This document shows, piece after piece, positions 10,985 through 22,949 of a stretch of 64,000 nucleotides of DNA. The notes under the pieces are model-generated. The model ran no database searches and had not been told where the DNA came from. It worked only from the letters and a program-made list of their open reading frames with translations. This DNA comes from Antilocapra americana (taxonomy: Eukaryota > Chordata > Mammalia > Artiodactyla > Antilocapridae). Every line of letters starts with the position of its first letter. Position 1 is the first letter of the stretch. The position numbers and the translations under genes were made by a program. Location: the NCBI GenBank assembly GCA_007570785.1, contig ML664199.1:22651907-22715906 (forward strand), read 5' to 3'.

Positions 10985-12650
10985 TCAAATTAACCCTAAT
11001 TTTTTTTCATATGCAATACCTGGTATTCAGTCAAAAACAACCATACAGTAGGACCAAGAAAATAGTTATCATACACAGCCTTTAAAATAACTATGCTTAC
11101 TTAATACATTCAAAAAATTTAAAGCCGACATGGGCAGTTTTAACAATCAACTGAAAACTACTTTAACAAGATGGAAATAATGACACTAAAAAATATACTA
11201 CTAAAAACTATAATAATTACAAATTTTAAATAAATAGAAGGTTATAACAACAGATTAAATACAACTGAAAAGTTAATTGGTGAACTATAAGTCAGAAGAT
11301 GTCCAGAACAAAGCACTGAAAGAAAAAGGATGGAAAATAGAGAAAAGAGTATACAATAAATCAAGACTTATTGCATGAGAAGAAAAGGTCTAAGTAATAT
11401 AACTCCTGTCATAGAAGGAGAAGAGAAAGAGAATGGAGGAAGAGCAATATTTAAAAGCATTTTCCAAAACTGCTAAAATACACAAAGAGGCATAAATTAT
11501 AGAAGCACTTACTATGACTATTAAGCAGGATATAACTTTTTTTAGTATCTGCTCATCAAAAAATAAAACGTAATTAAGAAAAAAGAAGGATCTTTAAACT
11601 AAACCAAGAAAAATTACATAAGCAACAACAGAACTCACGAATCTGACTTCCCATCAGAGGCAGCACAAGCCTGACAATAATGTTAACAATATCTTACAAC
11701 TGCTAAGAAAATACCTGCTATCCTAAAAGCATATACTCAGGTAAAGTATCCTTGAAAAATAGTAAAATCAAGATATTTTTCACAATAACAGAGAATTTTT
11801 CAGTAGACTTTAACTAATGGAAATATCTATACATAGGAAAATGATTCCATTGTGAAAGCTTAAATATGTAGGAAGATATGAAGAACACGAACAGCAAATA
11901 TGTAAGTTAAATGAATACTTGCTGTACAAAATAGTAACAATTTTGTTTTATAAGATTTTAAATATCTATAAATTAAAATTAATAATAATAAGATAAAAGT
12001 TGAAAGAGGAAAAATATACAGTATTCTAGGGTCTTTGCTTTAACTAGTAAGTGATGAACATTATTTTATACTTGTTATGTCAAGCATGTTTGTATAAATT
12101 TCTTGAGTAACTATTATAGTTACCACCAAAAATATAACTATAATAAAAAAACATACCAAGCTAATAGAAAATGAAAATAATTTTTAAAAAATCAACTCAA
12201 AAGAAAGGAGAGAGCATGGAATACTATAGGTAAGATAAATATAAAACAAACATAAGAGTGGATATTTAAACCCAAATGTATCCATAAATACTTTAAAAGG
12301 AAAATGCATAAAATGTTCTGATTAAAAGAAGAAGACTATTGGAATAAAAACCAAAAGATATTACCTACATGATACTCATTAAATATGATCATACAGAAAG
12401 GTTGAAAAGAAAAGATGGGGGAAAAATCTATGCAAATACTAACCAAAGTAAAGCTTGTAGAGCTAAATTATATCAAAGAAGAATTTATTGCAAAAATCAT
12501 TCTATTTGAGATAAAGAGGAACATCTCACAATGATAAATATATTCAACTAACCAGGAAAGTATATCATTTTAAATTGATACACATAGATGTTAATACAGC
12601 CAGTAACCACTGAACTAGGTTCAAAGTGATGAAAAAAGAATGCCCCTGGC
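10985..12650 (+). mobile_element. Ancient L1 (L1M/HAL1-type) 5' part
   Basis: A-rich sequence with many indels that still follows old L1 order. The ORF1-region trace is at 11640-11830 ('acttcccatcagaggcagc', 'tatactcaggtaaagtatcc'). The ORF2 start region is at 12240-12560 ('tttaaacccaaatgtatcc', 'atctcacaatgataaatata'). The 3' half is missing. It is far more diverged than the neighbouring ruminant L1, so it is much older. Exact limits are uncertain. Confidence 0.65.
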
Positions 12651-13540
12651 ATCACAGGATCATCTTAAATGAAGACAAGTAAAGGAAGAAGGTGAAGAAA
12701 GCGGAAAAGGACATGACCTGAGTCACGGAAATAGAGAGGAAAGAGAGGGAGAGAGAGAAACTATAAAACAGAGCTGGATATGAAAGGGAAAATCTAGGAA
12801 AAATCAGAAAAAGGAGAAGCAACCAAAAAACCAAGACAAAACAACTGGAAATAAGGTGGAAAATGTTTTGAGAGAAAAAGTATGGAGTCAAAGAGATTCC
12901 ACAAAGGAAATGTATCTTCTTCAAGGGAGCGCAGCTTTTCATCTCAGGATCAGAGCTTCCTGTGGCACATAGTGACACCTCCCATTAGACTCCTGCCTTC
13001 GTTAATTTTAAATGTCAAACTCAGTAGTAAAAGGGAGCAGTCGTGACCATGACCCATCTTTCTGGCTTCAGAACTTACATACAAATATGGTGTTCTCCAT
13101 GCTGCAAGACCAAAAACAATCACTCATTGCCTGTCTTCCTGTAAAAGCCAGTAAGTCACAGATCACCTAACCACGGCCTACCCCAGCCAAACTGCCAGGA
13201 GCCCAGTCCTGCATGGAGTCCTATCAAAACCAGAGAGGGCTAAAGCTGAGCAGAACTCAACTAAACCCTGAACTCTGTTTTTTAATCCATTTTCTTATCT
13301 CTCCACAGTGGGAGTTGACTCCTGGGTGAACACAACTAGGAAGTTTGTTTGGAGCAAACTTATATCTCTCTCCATACTGAATGCTTTGCCCTGCTTTGTT
13401 GTGCTTTAGTAACAATTTTGAAAATACTGATGGCCAAGACCTTCAGCTGTAAGAACTCTATTTAGCCCAATGACATAGTATTTGCAAAAATTAGAGGATC
13501 TTGGAGGAGTAATTCATTATTCTACCAATAATGATGATAT
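12650..13540. other. Unassigned stretch
   Basis: A purine-rich segment (12660-12890) is followed by mixed single-copy sequence. No gene or repeat was recognised. The - strand frame over 12652-12978 is low-complexity translation of the purine-rich segment. Confidence 0.4.
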
Positions 13541-14010
13541 TACAGTGAGCAAACCAGACATCACCCTACCTTAACAGAACTTACATCCTAGTGAAGAGAA
13601 CATGAAGAGTTGAAAAAGAAATACACGACTTGTGATAAGAGCTGGGACAAAGAATGACTAGAGAGAAGAGAGCCATCTCCAGAAAGTGTGGTCAGGAAAG
13701 GTTTTCCTTAGGAGGTGACATTTTGATGAAGCAAACTCCATGAAAGAAACCAGCCAAATGGCCACCAAAGAAAACTTTTAGGAAGAAGAAAATGCATGAC
13801 AAAAGTCTGAGAGGAGAAAAGGACTTCTTGGTATGTTTAAATACTAAGAGCCAAGTCCAGGGGTGGCTGGCGCTTGGTGGTAGAGCAATAGGAGGGGCAG
13901 TTAGGGTGGAGATCACGCAGAGGCTATAGATCAGGAGTTTGGTTTTAATCCTGCCAGCCATGGAAAGCCTCCCAAAGGTTTTAAGTAGAAGAATGATTTG
14001 ATCCATTAAG
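13540..14010 (-). mobile_element. L2 LINE 3' fragment
   Basis: Read on the - strand, this has the L2 layout leading to its 3' end. In + strand order: 'cagtgagcaaaccaga', 'aacttacatcctagtgaag', 'ggtcaggaaaggttttcctt', 'aggaggtgacattttgatga', 'ggagtttggttttaatcctg' and 'gttttaagtagaagaatga'. It is an ancient element and accounts for most of the 153-codon reverse frame at 13692-14153. Confidence 0.75.
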
Positions 14011-14230
14011 CAACTAGTAAATGATATAGCCCTCAAGGGCAGCTGTAGCAGGAAGTCTATGAAACTCAAAGGGGAACTACTGACACTTAAGCCAGTAGGT
14101 AAGCAAAGCCTAAGAATGTCTCTGCTCTGAGCCTCCAAAAGCCTAGCCTTCAAATTGTCTGAACAATAGACATGTTCATAGACATAGAAATATGTTCATA
14201 GGCATATGTTAATAGATACAGACAGAAAAC

Positions 14231-15165
14231 AACAGACTGGTTCCAAATTGGGAAAGGAGTACATCAAGGCTGTATATTATCACCCTGCTTATTTAACTTG
14301 TATGCAGAGCACATCATGCAAAATGCCAGGCTGAATGAAGCACAAGCTGGAATCAAGATTGCCAGGAGAAATATCAATAACCTCAGATACGCAGATGACA
14401 CCACCCATATGGCAGGAAGTGAAGAACTAAAGAGTCTGTTGATGAAAGTGAGAGAGGACAGTGAAAAGGCTGGCTTAAAACTCAACTTTCAGAAAACTAA
14501 GATCATGGCATCTGGTCCTATCACTTCATGGCAAATAGATGGGGAAACAATGGAAATAGTGAGAGACTTTATTTTCTTGGAATCCAAAATCACTGCAGAT
14601 GGTGACTGCAGCCATGAAATTAAAAGATTCTTGCTCCTTGGAAGAAAAGCTATGACCAACCTAGACAGCATATTAAAAAGCAGAGACATTACTTTGCCAA
14701 CAAAGGTCCATCTACTCAAAGCTATGGTTTTTCCAGTGGTCATGTATGAATGTAAGAGTTGGACCATAAAGAAAGCTGAGTGCTGAAGAATTGATGCATT
14801 TGAACTATGGTGTTAGAGAAGACTCTCGAGAGTCTCTTGTACTGCAAGGAGATCAAACCAGTCAATTCTTAAGGAAATCAATCCTGAATATTCATTGGAA
14901 GCACTGATGCTGAAGCTGATACTCCAATACTTTGGCCACCAGATGCGAAGAACTGACTCATTGGAAAAGGCCCTGATGCTGTGAAAGACTGAAGGCAGGA
15001 GGAGAAGGGGATGACAGAGGATGAGATGACTGGATGGCATCACCGACTCAATGGACATGAATTTGAGTAAACTCCAGGAGATGGTAAATGAGAGGAAAAC
15101 TTGGTGTGCTGCAGTCCATAGAGTGGCAAAGAGTAAGATATGACTAAGCAACTGAACAACAACAA
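14231..15165 (+). mobile_element. BovB LINE, longest RT-bearing copy in the window
   Basis: 935 bp of 5'-truncated BovB, from the middle of the reverse-transcriptase region to the 3' terminus ('gactaagcaactgaac' followed by AAC repeats). Diagnostic sequence includes 'caaggctgtatattatcacc', the YADD segment and 'gcagatggtgactgcagcc'. Frame is kept until a stop at 14786 and is broken afterwards. No clear target duplication was seen. Confidence 0.9.
14298..14786 (+). pseudogene. BovB reverse-transcriptase remnant frame
   Basis: The frame encodes part of the BovB (RTE-clade) ORF2 reverse transcriptase. It is read from a TTG at 14298 but is open upstream to about 14233, where VHQGCILSP (RT motif around the conserved QG) is encoded. 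The catalytic YADD box is at 14388-14399. Downstream words typical of RTE thumb and C-terminus include FQKTKIMASGPITSW, ITADGDCSHEIKR and VFPVVMYECKSW. The endonuclease domain and the N-terminal RT motifs are absent, and the frame stops at 14784-14786 well before the normal C-terminus. It has no promoter and is not expected to make an active enzyme. Confidence 0.85.
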
Positions 15166-15261
15166 CAAAGATAAGTCAGTTTACCCTATGGAGAACCAAA
15201 CACCAGCCAAACTGGAAGAGAGAGACAGGAGATTTCACTGTTGTTGAGATTTTGACCAATA

Positions 15262-15390
15262 TTTTTCTGAGTGTGGCCCATGACTCACTTGTATCAGAAT
15301 CTCTTAAAAGACCCATTAAAAATGCAGATTCCTTGTCTCACCCAGTCCAGACCTCCTGAATCAGAATGTGTCTTTGAGTTTGGCAGAGAC
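15262..15390. mobile_element. MER5A-like hAT relic
   Basis: 'gtggcccatgactcac', 'gtatcagaatctcttaaaag', 'aaaaatgcagattcc' and 'cctcctgaatcagaatgtgt' follow the MER5A order. It is short, diverged and non-coding. Confidence 0.6.
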
Positions 15391-18250
15391 TTTCTATGGC
15401 AAATGCATTCCTGCCTAATTATTAGCATGATATATCGTAAAGATAGATGAACACTATCAGTTATATGCTGTGATTTTCTAGAACCCCCAGAGAGTTCTGA
15501 GCACCCCTCTTATTTAATGAGTCACAATTTAATATACAAAAGCATATAGATATTTGAATCCAGATATATAATTTATTTTGTTAAGAAATATAAGTAGCTT
15601 ACATACATTTTTGTTGTTTCTTAACAACCTCATTGAAGTATAGCTGATATACCATAACCTCTACATGTTTAAAGTGTATAAATTTTGACATATACACTCT
15701 GAAACCATCATTAAATCAAGATACTGTTTCCTCATGCCACTTGAGAATCCCAAACTCCTACCTCTCTCCACTTTCACCTCATTCACAGGTAACCACTTAT
15801 CAGCTTTCTGTTACTATAGTTTAGCTTGCATTTTCCGTAACTTTTTATAAATGGAATCATATATCCTCTTTTTTTCATCTGGCTTCTTTCACTCAGAGTA
15901 ATTACTCTGATATTCGTCCACATTGTAGGTATCAATAGTTTATTTTTATCCCTGAGTAATGGTCCATTTTATGGATATACCACAATTTTTTAATCCATTC
16001 AACTGTTCATGGACATTTGAGTTGTTGAAATTTTTGGCAACTACAAAACGGAGAGCTATGAATAGTCTTAGTCACGTTTTTTCATGAACATATGCTTTCT
16101 TTTTTTTTGGATAAATACCTAGAAGTAGAATGGATGGATCATCTGGTAGATGTATGTTTAACTTTTAAGAAACTGCCAAACTGTTTTCAAAACTGTTTCA
16201 TCATTTTACATTTCCATCAGCATCATATGAGGGTTCTAGTTGCTACATATCCTGCCAACACTCAATATGATCAGTAACTTTTATTTTAGACATTCTTTTA
16301 GATGTATAATAGTATCTCATTGTGATTTTAATTTGCATTTCCTCTATAACTAACAATGTTGACTGATAAGCATGGACTTAACTGGTCATCAATATATACT
16401 TTTTCGGTAAAGTGTCTACTTAAATCTTTTACCCAAAGGGAGAAGGATTATTTTCTTATAAATGAATGTTGAGATTCTTCAAATGCTCTGGATACAAGTC
16501 CTTCATCAGATGTGTCAGTTATAAATATTTTCTCTATATCTGTAATTTGTCTTTTCATTATCTTGAGTGACTTTTGAAGAAGTTCTTAATTTTGATTAAA
16601 TTTGATTTGTCAATTTTTTTCTTTTATGAATCATGCTTTTGATCCATATGTTAATGAACATACAAGAAATCTCTGTCTAACCCTAGGTCAAAAGATGTCC
16701 TGTATGCTTCTTCCAAGTTTTCTTTTAAGGTTTTATTTAGGTCTATGATCCATTTGGAGCTAATTTTTGCATATAGTGTGGGCTGAAGTTCTTTTTGTCT
16801 TTCTGTTTCTTCATGTGGATATACAATTGTCCCAGCACTGTTAATTGAAAATAATATTCCCTTACCACTATGTTCTCTTTATAACTAACTATAAATTTCA
16901 GTCTTTGAAATCAATTGACATGTATGTCTGCTTCCCAACTCTATTTTGTTCCAATGACCTACCTGTTTATCTTTATGCCAGTTCCACAGTATCTTTATTA
17001 TTGTACCTTCACAATAAATCTTCCAACATTGTTCTCTTTCAAAATTTTAGTAGGTACTTTAGGTTGGTTGCATTTCCATATGAATATAAGAATCCATGTT
17101 GTCAATTTCTACCCTCCAAAAAACTGTCCACTGGGATTTTCATGGGACTTACAGATAGAACACAGGAAGAGCATTTTAGCAATATTGAATCTCTTGATCC
17201 ATGAGCATGGTACATTTCTCCAGTTATTTGCGTCCTCCTTAATTTCTTAATTCCTCTTAGCCTTGTTTTGTAGCTTTTGGAGTATGGGTCTTGTACTACT
17301 TTTATCATATATGTCCACAGTATTTCATAGTTCTAATGCTATTATAAGTGTTTTACTTCAATTTCTGATAGTTTGTTGCTAGCATATAGAATGTAGTTGA
17401 ATTATTTATATTAATCTTTTATCCTGCAGCTTCCTTAAATTCATTTATTAGTTCTAATAGCTTTATGGAATTTTTCTACATAGGCAACAATACTATGAAC
17501 AAATATACTTTTACTTCTTTTCTTATTTGAAGGTCTTTTTTCCTTTTTCTTGCCACATTGTACAGCTGAGACCCTCCAAAAATGTTAACGTAGAAGAATG
17601 GACATCCTTGTCTTGTTCTTAAGCTTAGGGAAAACATTCAGTCTGTTATCATTAAATAAGATCTTAGCTGCAGATTTTTTACAGATGCCCACTACTGTCA
17701 GGAAGTTTACTTATATTCTTGGTTTACTGGGTACTTATATCAGAAATGGAATTGAACTTTGTCAAAACATTTTGGGTTTGTTCTACTTTGCATCTACTGA
17801 GATGACCATATCATTTTTAAATTTTTATATTTAAATTGTTAAACTGGTGAATTCAACAGCTTAATTTTCAAATGTTAATCCAATATTGCATTCCTAAAAT
17901 AAGCATCACTTGGTCATTATGCATTATCTTTTTATACATGATTGGATTTGATTGCTAACATTTTGGTAAAATTTTTATATCTTATGAAGACCAATGGTCT
18001 GTAATTTATTTTCTTGCAATATCTTTGTCTGGTTATGGTGTCACTATCACACTATCTCATAGACTGAGTTGAAGAATATTTTATTCTCTTCAGTTTTCTA
18101 TAAAAGTTTATATAGAATCATTATTATTTTTTCCTTAAATGTCCAGTAGAATTTCTTCTTAAAGCCCATGGCCCTGGGGTTTCTTTGTGAGGTTTTAAAT
18201 GATAAATTCAGTATTTTACATAGGATTATTAAGGTCACCTATTTCTTCTT

Positions 18251-18445
18251 GGCTCAGATGGTAAAGAATCTGCCTGCAATGCCAGAGACTCAGGTTCAAT
18301 CCTTGATTCAGGAAGATCCCTTGGAGAAATGAATGGCTACCCATTCCAATATTCTTGCCTAGAGAATTCCATGTACAGAGGACCCAAGGAAGCTACAGTT
18401 TATGGGGTTGCAAAGAATCAAAAACAACTGATCAAATAACACACA
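18251..18445 (+). mobile_element. Bov-tA SINE with perfect 12-bp TSD
   Basis: tRNA-Glu-like head ('ggctcagatggtaaagaatc', B-box-like 'ggttcaatcc'), Bov-A body ('ccattccaatattcttgcc', 'gaattccatgtacagagg') and an AC-rich end. The direct repeats ctatttcttctt at 18239-18250 and 18446-18457 are identical. The host L1 continues in register. Confidence 0.95.
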
Positions 18446-18829
18446 CTATTTCTTCTTAAATAAGCTTTGGTAGTCTATATCTTTCAAGAAATTTGTCCAT
18501 TTATTGTAACTTGCAGAATATACTGGCATAAAATTCTCCTTTATTACCCTTTAAATATCTTTAAAATCTATAATGATATTATTTCTCTCATTCCTGATAC
18601 TGGTTACTTTTATCTTCTCTTTTCTCTAACCAGTCTTTGATAAATAGATTTATCAAATTATTTTGACCTTCTCAAACAATCAGTCTCTGGTTTTATTTAT
18701 TTTTCTGTTATCTTTTAAACTGATTTCCATCACGATGCTCAATATTCCTTTCTTCTCCTTACTTTGGGCTTCATTTATTCATTCTATTTTTAAGTTCTTA
18801 AGGTGAAAGTGAAGGTCATTGGTTTGTAA

Positions 18830-19141
18830 CCGTTTTTTTTAAAGATTTATTTATTTTATTTTTGGCTGTGCTGGACATTCGTTGCTACACATGGACTTTC
18901 TCTAGCTGTGGCAAGCGAGGGCTCTTCTTCTTTACTGCGGTACATGGACTTCTCCTTGTGACGGGTTCTCTTGTTGCAGAGCATGGGCTCTACATGTGCT
19001 CTGGGCATGCAGACTTCAGTAGTCACAGCACACAGGCTGATTTGCTCTGTGGCATGTGGGATCTTTTAGGACCAGGGATTGGACCCACATTCCCTGCATT
19101 GGCAGATGGATTCATAACCACTGGACCACCAGGAAAACCCA
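18830..19141 (-). mobile_element. CHR-type SINE
   Basis: The reverse A-rich tail (tttttttt then 'atttatttattttatttt') comes first, ending in the tRNA-like head 'ggtggtccagtggttatgaa' on the - strand. It belongs to the CHR family of cetaceans and even-toed ungulates. The flanks share gtttgtaa (18822-18829 and 19142-19149), with similarity continuing imperfectly. The forward frame 18862-19149 across it is an artefact. Confidence 0.85.
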
Positions 19142-19530
19142 GTTTGTAATCATTTTTTCTTTTCTAATATGGACATTTAATACTGTAACTGTCTCTTTAA
19201 GACTATGTTCACTGCTTCTCACAAATTGCAATATATGGTTTTTCTTTTTGCTCAATTCAAAATACGTTTTAATTTTCCTTTTGATTACTTCTTTGGCCCA
19301 TGGGTATTTTTACATGTGCTTTTAATTTTCAAACATTTGGGGATTTTCAAAATAACCTTTTGTTATTTGGCACTAATTTATTTCCCTCATAGTTACAGGA
19401 CATACTTTGATTTGAATCCTATTAAATTAACTGAGGCTTATTTTATGGTCTCGAATATGTTCTATGTTGGTTTATATTCCATGTGAACTTGAAACAAGTG
19501 TTTTCTGCTGTTGTAGGGCTGTGTGAGCTA

Positions 19531-19609
19531 CTGGGTTGGCCAAAAAGTTCATTTGGTTTTCCTGTAACATCTTGCCAAAAAAGCCAAATGAACTTTTTGG
19601 CCAACTCAA
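19531..19609. mobile_element. Mariner-derived 79-bp palindromic MITE
   Basis: The ends are inverted copies: 'tgggttggccaaaaagttc' at the left and the complement of 'gaactttttggccaactca' at the right, about 29 bp with two mismatches. TA dinucleotides flank it at 19529-19530 and 19610-19611, the mariner target duplication. The RNA would fold into a long hairpin with a loop of about 20 nt. This resembles the human MADE1 elements that gave rise to miR-548 and, from memory, the ruminant miR-2284/2285 hairpins. Confidence 0.9.
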
Positions 19610-19916
19610 TACAAATGTCAACTAGAAAACCCTGGCTTACAGTGTCACCTAAGTCTCCCATATTGCTACTGATTTTCCATCCATTTGTGTCCTTAAGTAC
19701 TGGGAGACGGGAGCTGAAATTTCTGACTATAATTGTGAATCTATTTCTGCTCACAGTTCTGAGAGAACTAAGAGTTTGCTTCTCGTATGCTTAGGATGGT
19801 AATATCCCATTGAAAAATTAGCATTTTTACCTCTATGAAATGACATTCTTTATTCTTGGTAATATTCTCTCTTCGGAAATCTACTTTTGTCCAATATTAA
19901 AACAGCTGCTCCTGCA

Positions 19917-20300
19917 GGAGAACTCAATGTTAGAGTTAGAAAGATCATGGAGACACTGGAACCCAGAGAGGTTCAGCCCCCTCATCCTGGGTCTCATAGG
20001 TGATAGAGCTTAATTTGGGGGCCTGTCTCCAAGAACAGTGTCCCAGGTACATCAAGGTTTGAAGTGGGTCAAATGTCTGCATATACAAAGAATATCTCTG
20101 AAAGAATATATAGAATGTGTGTGACTGGGGTTGCTTCTGAAAAGGGGAAACAGGTGCTCAGGGCACAGACAAGAGTGAGATTTAATACTCACTGAACACC
20201 TTTTATACCTTTTGAATTTGCACTATGTATATGTTATCTAATGAAAAAATAATTTATTTTTAAGAATTAAAAAAAATTATAAAATAAAAAAATAAAAGTC
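19917..20300 (+). mobile_element. A-tailed retroposon fragment, family uncertain
   Basis: A foreign segment between two pieces of the - strand L1. It ends in an A/T-rich tail (20265-20300). The part at 20085-20240 ('gactggggttgcttctgaaa', 'ccttttataccttttgaatt') resembles the 3' end of old L1M elements. The first part (19917-20030) carries MIR3-like words. It may be two elements. No clean target duplication was found. Confidence 0.45.
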
Positions 20301-20493
20301 ACTCTTCCTTTTCCTTTCTGATAGTGTCAGCATGATATATTTTTTCCATATTCTCACTTTTGACTTATTCATGTCTTTAAAGGTTATCTCTTATAGGCAA
20401 CATAGAGGTGGGTCTTGATTTTTTTTTATCAAATCTGACAAATTCCGTCCTTTGATTGGAATTTTTGGGCCATTTACATTTACTTAATGATAC

Positions 20494-20705
20494 AGGATTC
20501 CCTGGTGGCTCAGATGGTAAAGAATCTGCCTGCAATGTGGGAGAACCAGGCTCAATCTCTGAAAAGGATGATCCCTTGGAGAAGGGAATGGTTACCCACT
20601 CCAGTATTCTTGCCTGGAGAATTCCATGGACAGAGGAGCCTGGCTTGCTACAGTCCAGGGGGTCATAGAGCTGGGCACGACTGAGCAACTAACACTTTCA
20701 CTTTC
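20494..20705 (+). mobile_element. Bov-tA SINE with 8-bp TSD
   Basis: Full-length Bov-tA ('ggctcagatggtaaagaatc' head, 'ccactccagtattcttgcc' body, 'ctgagcaactaacac' end). Direct repeats aatgatac lie at 20486-20493 and 20706-20713. The L1 resumes immediately after. Confidence 0.95.
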
Positions 20706-21074
20706 AATGATACGGTTGGATTTTAATCTATCACATTGCCATTGGTTTTCTACTTGTCTGTTTTCTTTTACTTCTTTCACACCTTCTTTTGTATTACTTG
20801 AATATTATTTTATGATTCTACTTTATTAGCTATTTTATGTTATTTTAGTTGTTTCTTTAGAGTTTACCTTACTTTTCTAACTCATCACAAGCTACCTCTC
20901 AGTGATAAAATACCACTTTACATTTATGCTACATTACAACTATCAAGTTCCATTTTCCACTAACTTTTTCATTTCTAAAAATGAAATTTTTAGAAAATTT
21001 GGAAAATTTTAACCATGATTTCCTCAAATATTTTTTTTCTGTCCTGCTTCTCTCTCTTCCCTTTTAAGGACTAT

Positions 21075-21389
21075 GTGAAAGTGAAAGTCCCTCAGTTGTG
21101 TCCGACTCTTTGCAACCCCATGGACTGTACAATCCATGGAATTCTCCAGGCCAGAATACTAGAGTCAGTAGCCTTTCCCTTCTTCAGGGGATCTTCCCAA
21201 CCCAGGGATTGAACCCAGGTCTCTTCTATTGCAGGTGAGTTCTTTACCAGCTGAGCCATAAGGGAAGCCCAAGAATACTGGAATGGGTAGCCTATCCCTT
21301 CTCCAGGGGATCTTCCTTACCCAGGAATCAAATCAGGGTCTCCTGCATTGCAGGTAGATTCTTTACCAACTGAGTTACTAGGGAAGCCC
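21075..21389 (-). mobile_element. Doubled Bov-tA SINE with 12-bp TSD
   Basis: A complete reverse Bov-tA (21075-21270) is fused to a second head-plus-body piece (21271-21389), so two tRNA-like heads lie in tandem. One pair of direct repeats, tttaaggactat at 21063-21074 and 21390-21401, flanks the whole unit. The composite therefore inserted in one event as an existing dimeric subfamily rather than by two insertions here. Confidence 0.9.
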
Positions 21390-22435
21390 TTTAAGGACTA
21401 TAGTTACACATATATTAGGCCACATGGAGCTGTCACACATTTCACAGGTGTTCTGTTTTTGTTGTTGCTATTTTTCAGCCTGTTTTCCTCTCCACGTTTT
21501 ATTTGCTGCAGTTTCTGTTACTGTGTCCTCAGGTTCACAGATGCTTTCTTCTGCAATGTTTTATCTGTTGGTCATCTCATCCAGTATATTTTTCATCTGA
21601 CATTATATTTGTATATATTCATGTCTCTACCCTACATGCTCAACAGTAATGTTAGTTTCTTTAATTTGTAAACGTAAAGCAGCTATAACTATTTTAGAGT
21701 TCTTACCTATAAATTCTACCATCTTTATAATTTCTTAGTTGGTTTTGATAGATTTTTCTCTTCATTATGGATCATATTTTCCCACTTCTTTGTGTATCTT
21801 ATTTGTTTAAAAGCTTCCTTGGGTGGGACCAACATTTGATTTTTGCCTATTTTTTTCCACTACTGACTCAAAACTCTTTCAAATAGTCTCCTCAGTGTCC
21901 TGTAATTTCTCTAGTTTTCTACTCCAGATGATGAAAACAGAAACTATTCCTACCCCTGTATGATTTTCAAAGATACGCTTCCTCTAATCCTTTTAGGTGA
22001 TCCTTTCGGCAGCCTTGTACAACTTCCTCTCATGCATGATCAGTAACACTCAATTGACAACATGATGGGACCCTCTATAGATCTCTGGAGCTTTTTCTCT
22101 ATGAAGAGCTCTCCATTCTGCTACTTTGCCCTATGAACTCTAGACTCTGCCTCCATAAATTTCCAAGTTTTCTATTCTAAACTCAGAAAAATTGATGGGA
22201 TCCACTGAGTTCTTCTTCCCTGTACCTGTGGAGACTCTTTTTAGACATAAACTGGAGTGATCATAGGATTCATCTCATTTGTTTCCCATATTTCAGGGAT
22301 ACTGTCCTTTGTTGCTTTATAACTAATGACTCGAGAGCCATATTTTGTATATTTTGTCCAATTTTATAGTTGCTTGGGTGGGAGAGTAAACCCAGTCCCT
22401 GTTATTCCATCCTGACTGGAAGAGGAAGTCCTGAA

Positions 22436-22580
22436 AATACATTTATCATAGCACTTTCCACATCTGTTTATATAACTGACCCTCATAAGAACATACCTTC
22501 CTTGAGGCTAAGTAACATACTTTACTCACCAGTAAACATATAAAATACATTCCATGAGTACTGATTGAACATTGTTATTA
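22436..22580 (+). mobile_element. L2 3'-end fragment
   Basis: 'tagcactttccacatctgtt', 'cttccttgaggctaagtaac' and 'gagtactgattgaac' follow the L2 3'-terminal order in diverged form. Confidence 0.55.
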
Positions 22581-22654
22581 TGGTAGAACACGTCTCAATA
22601 ACTCCCACTTTAGTAATACCATGGGAGAGACAATTCACTCTTGTCTAGTCTAGG

Positions 22655-22815
22655 GTATGGGTATAAAAGACTTTGTTTCTGAGTTCTGATCCACTTCTGC
22701 CACTGACAGGCATATATAATTTTGGACAAAGTACACAATCTCAATAGGTCTCAACTGTGAAATAAAGATAACTTCCCTTGCTAATTTCACTAGATTGGTG
22801 GAATGAATTTTTTAA
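22655..22815 (+). mobile_element. MIR SINE, diverged
   Basis: 'gatccacttctgccactgac', 'tttggacaaagtacacaatc' and 'gtgaaataaagataac' match the MIR order. Confidence 0.55.
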
Positions 22816-22949
22816 GGGTTAAAAATCAGCCCAATGAAAAGATTATCAAAAGCAATAGCAAGAACTCCCAGGAAGCCTAAGAAACTTCCATACCTGGAAA
22901 TACATCTTTGAAGTTAATATGATTATATATTTATAAACATTACATTTCA

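Larger units (their letters stand above)
15615..22425 (-). mobile_element. Ancient near-full-length L1 with six insertions
   Basis: Reading from right to left, the order is a 5' region (21400-22400, with words such as 'tagttacacatatattaggc'), the ORF2 region (about 16000-20980) and a 3' UTR (15615-15980). Typical reverse-ORF2 landmarks are 'ctagaagtagaatggatgga', 'tttgcatttcctctataac', 'tttgatccatatgtt' and 'tcttataggcaacatagag'. ORF1 appears to be largely deleted near 20980. Net of inserts it is about 5.4 kb. Substitutions and stops are everywhere, so it encodes nothing. Inserts at 18251, 18830, 19531, 19917, 20494 and 21075 are listed separately. Confidence 0.75.

Noticed and set aside
18251..18330. 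tRNA-like promoter sequences in Bov-tA heads (also at the other Bov-tA copies)
   Set aside because: They are tRNA-Glu-derived SINE heads, not tRNA genes; no cloverleaf with anticodon stem and CCA-ready acceptor is present.
18862..19149. 95-codon forward frame
   Set aside because: Lies wholly in a reverse CHR SINE.
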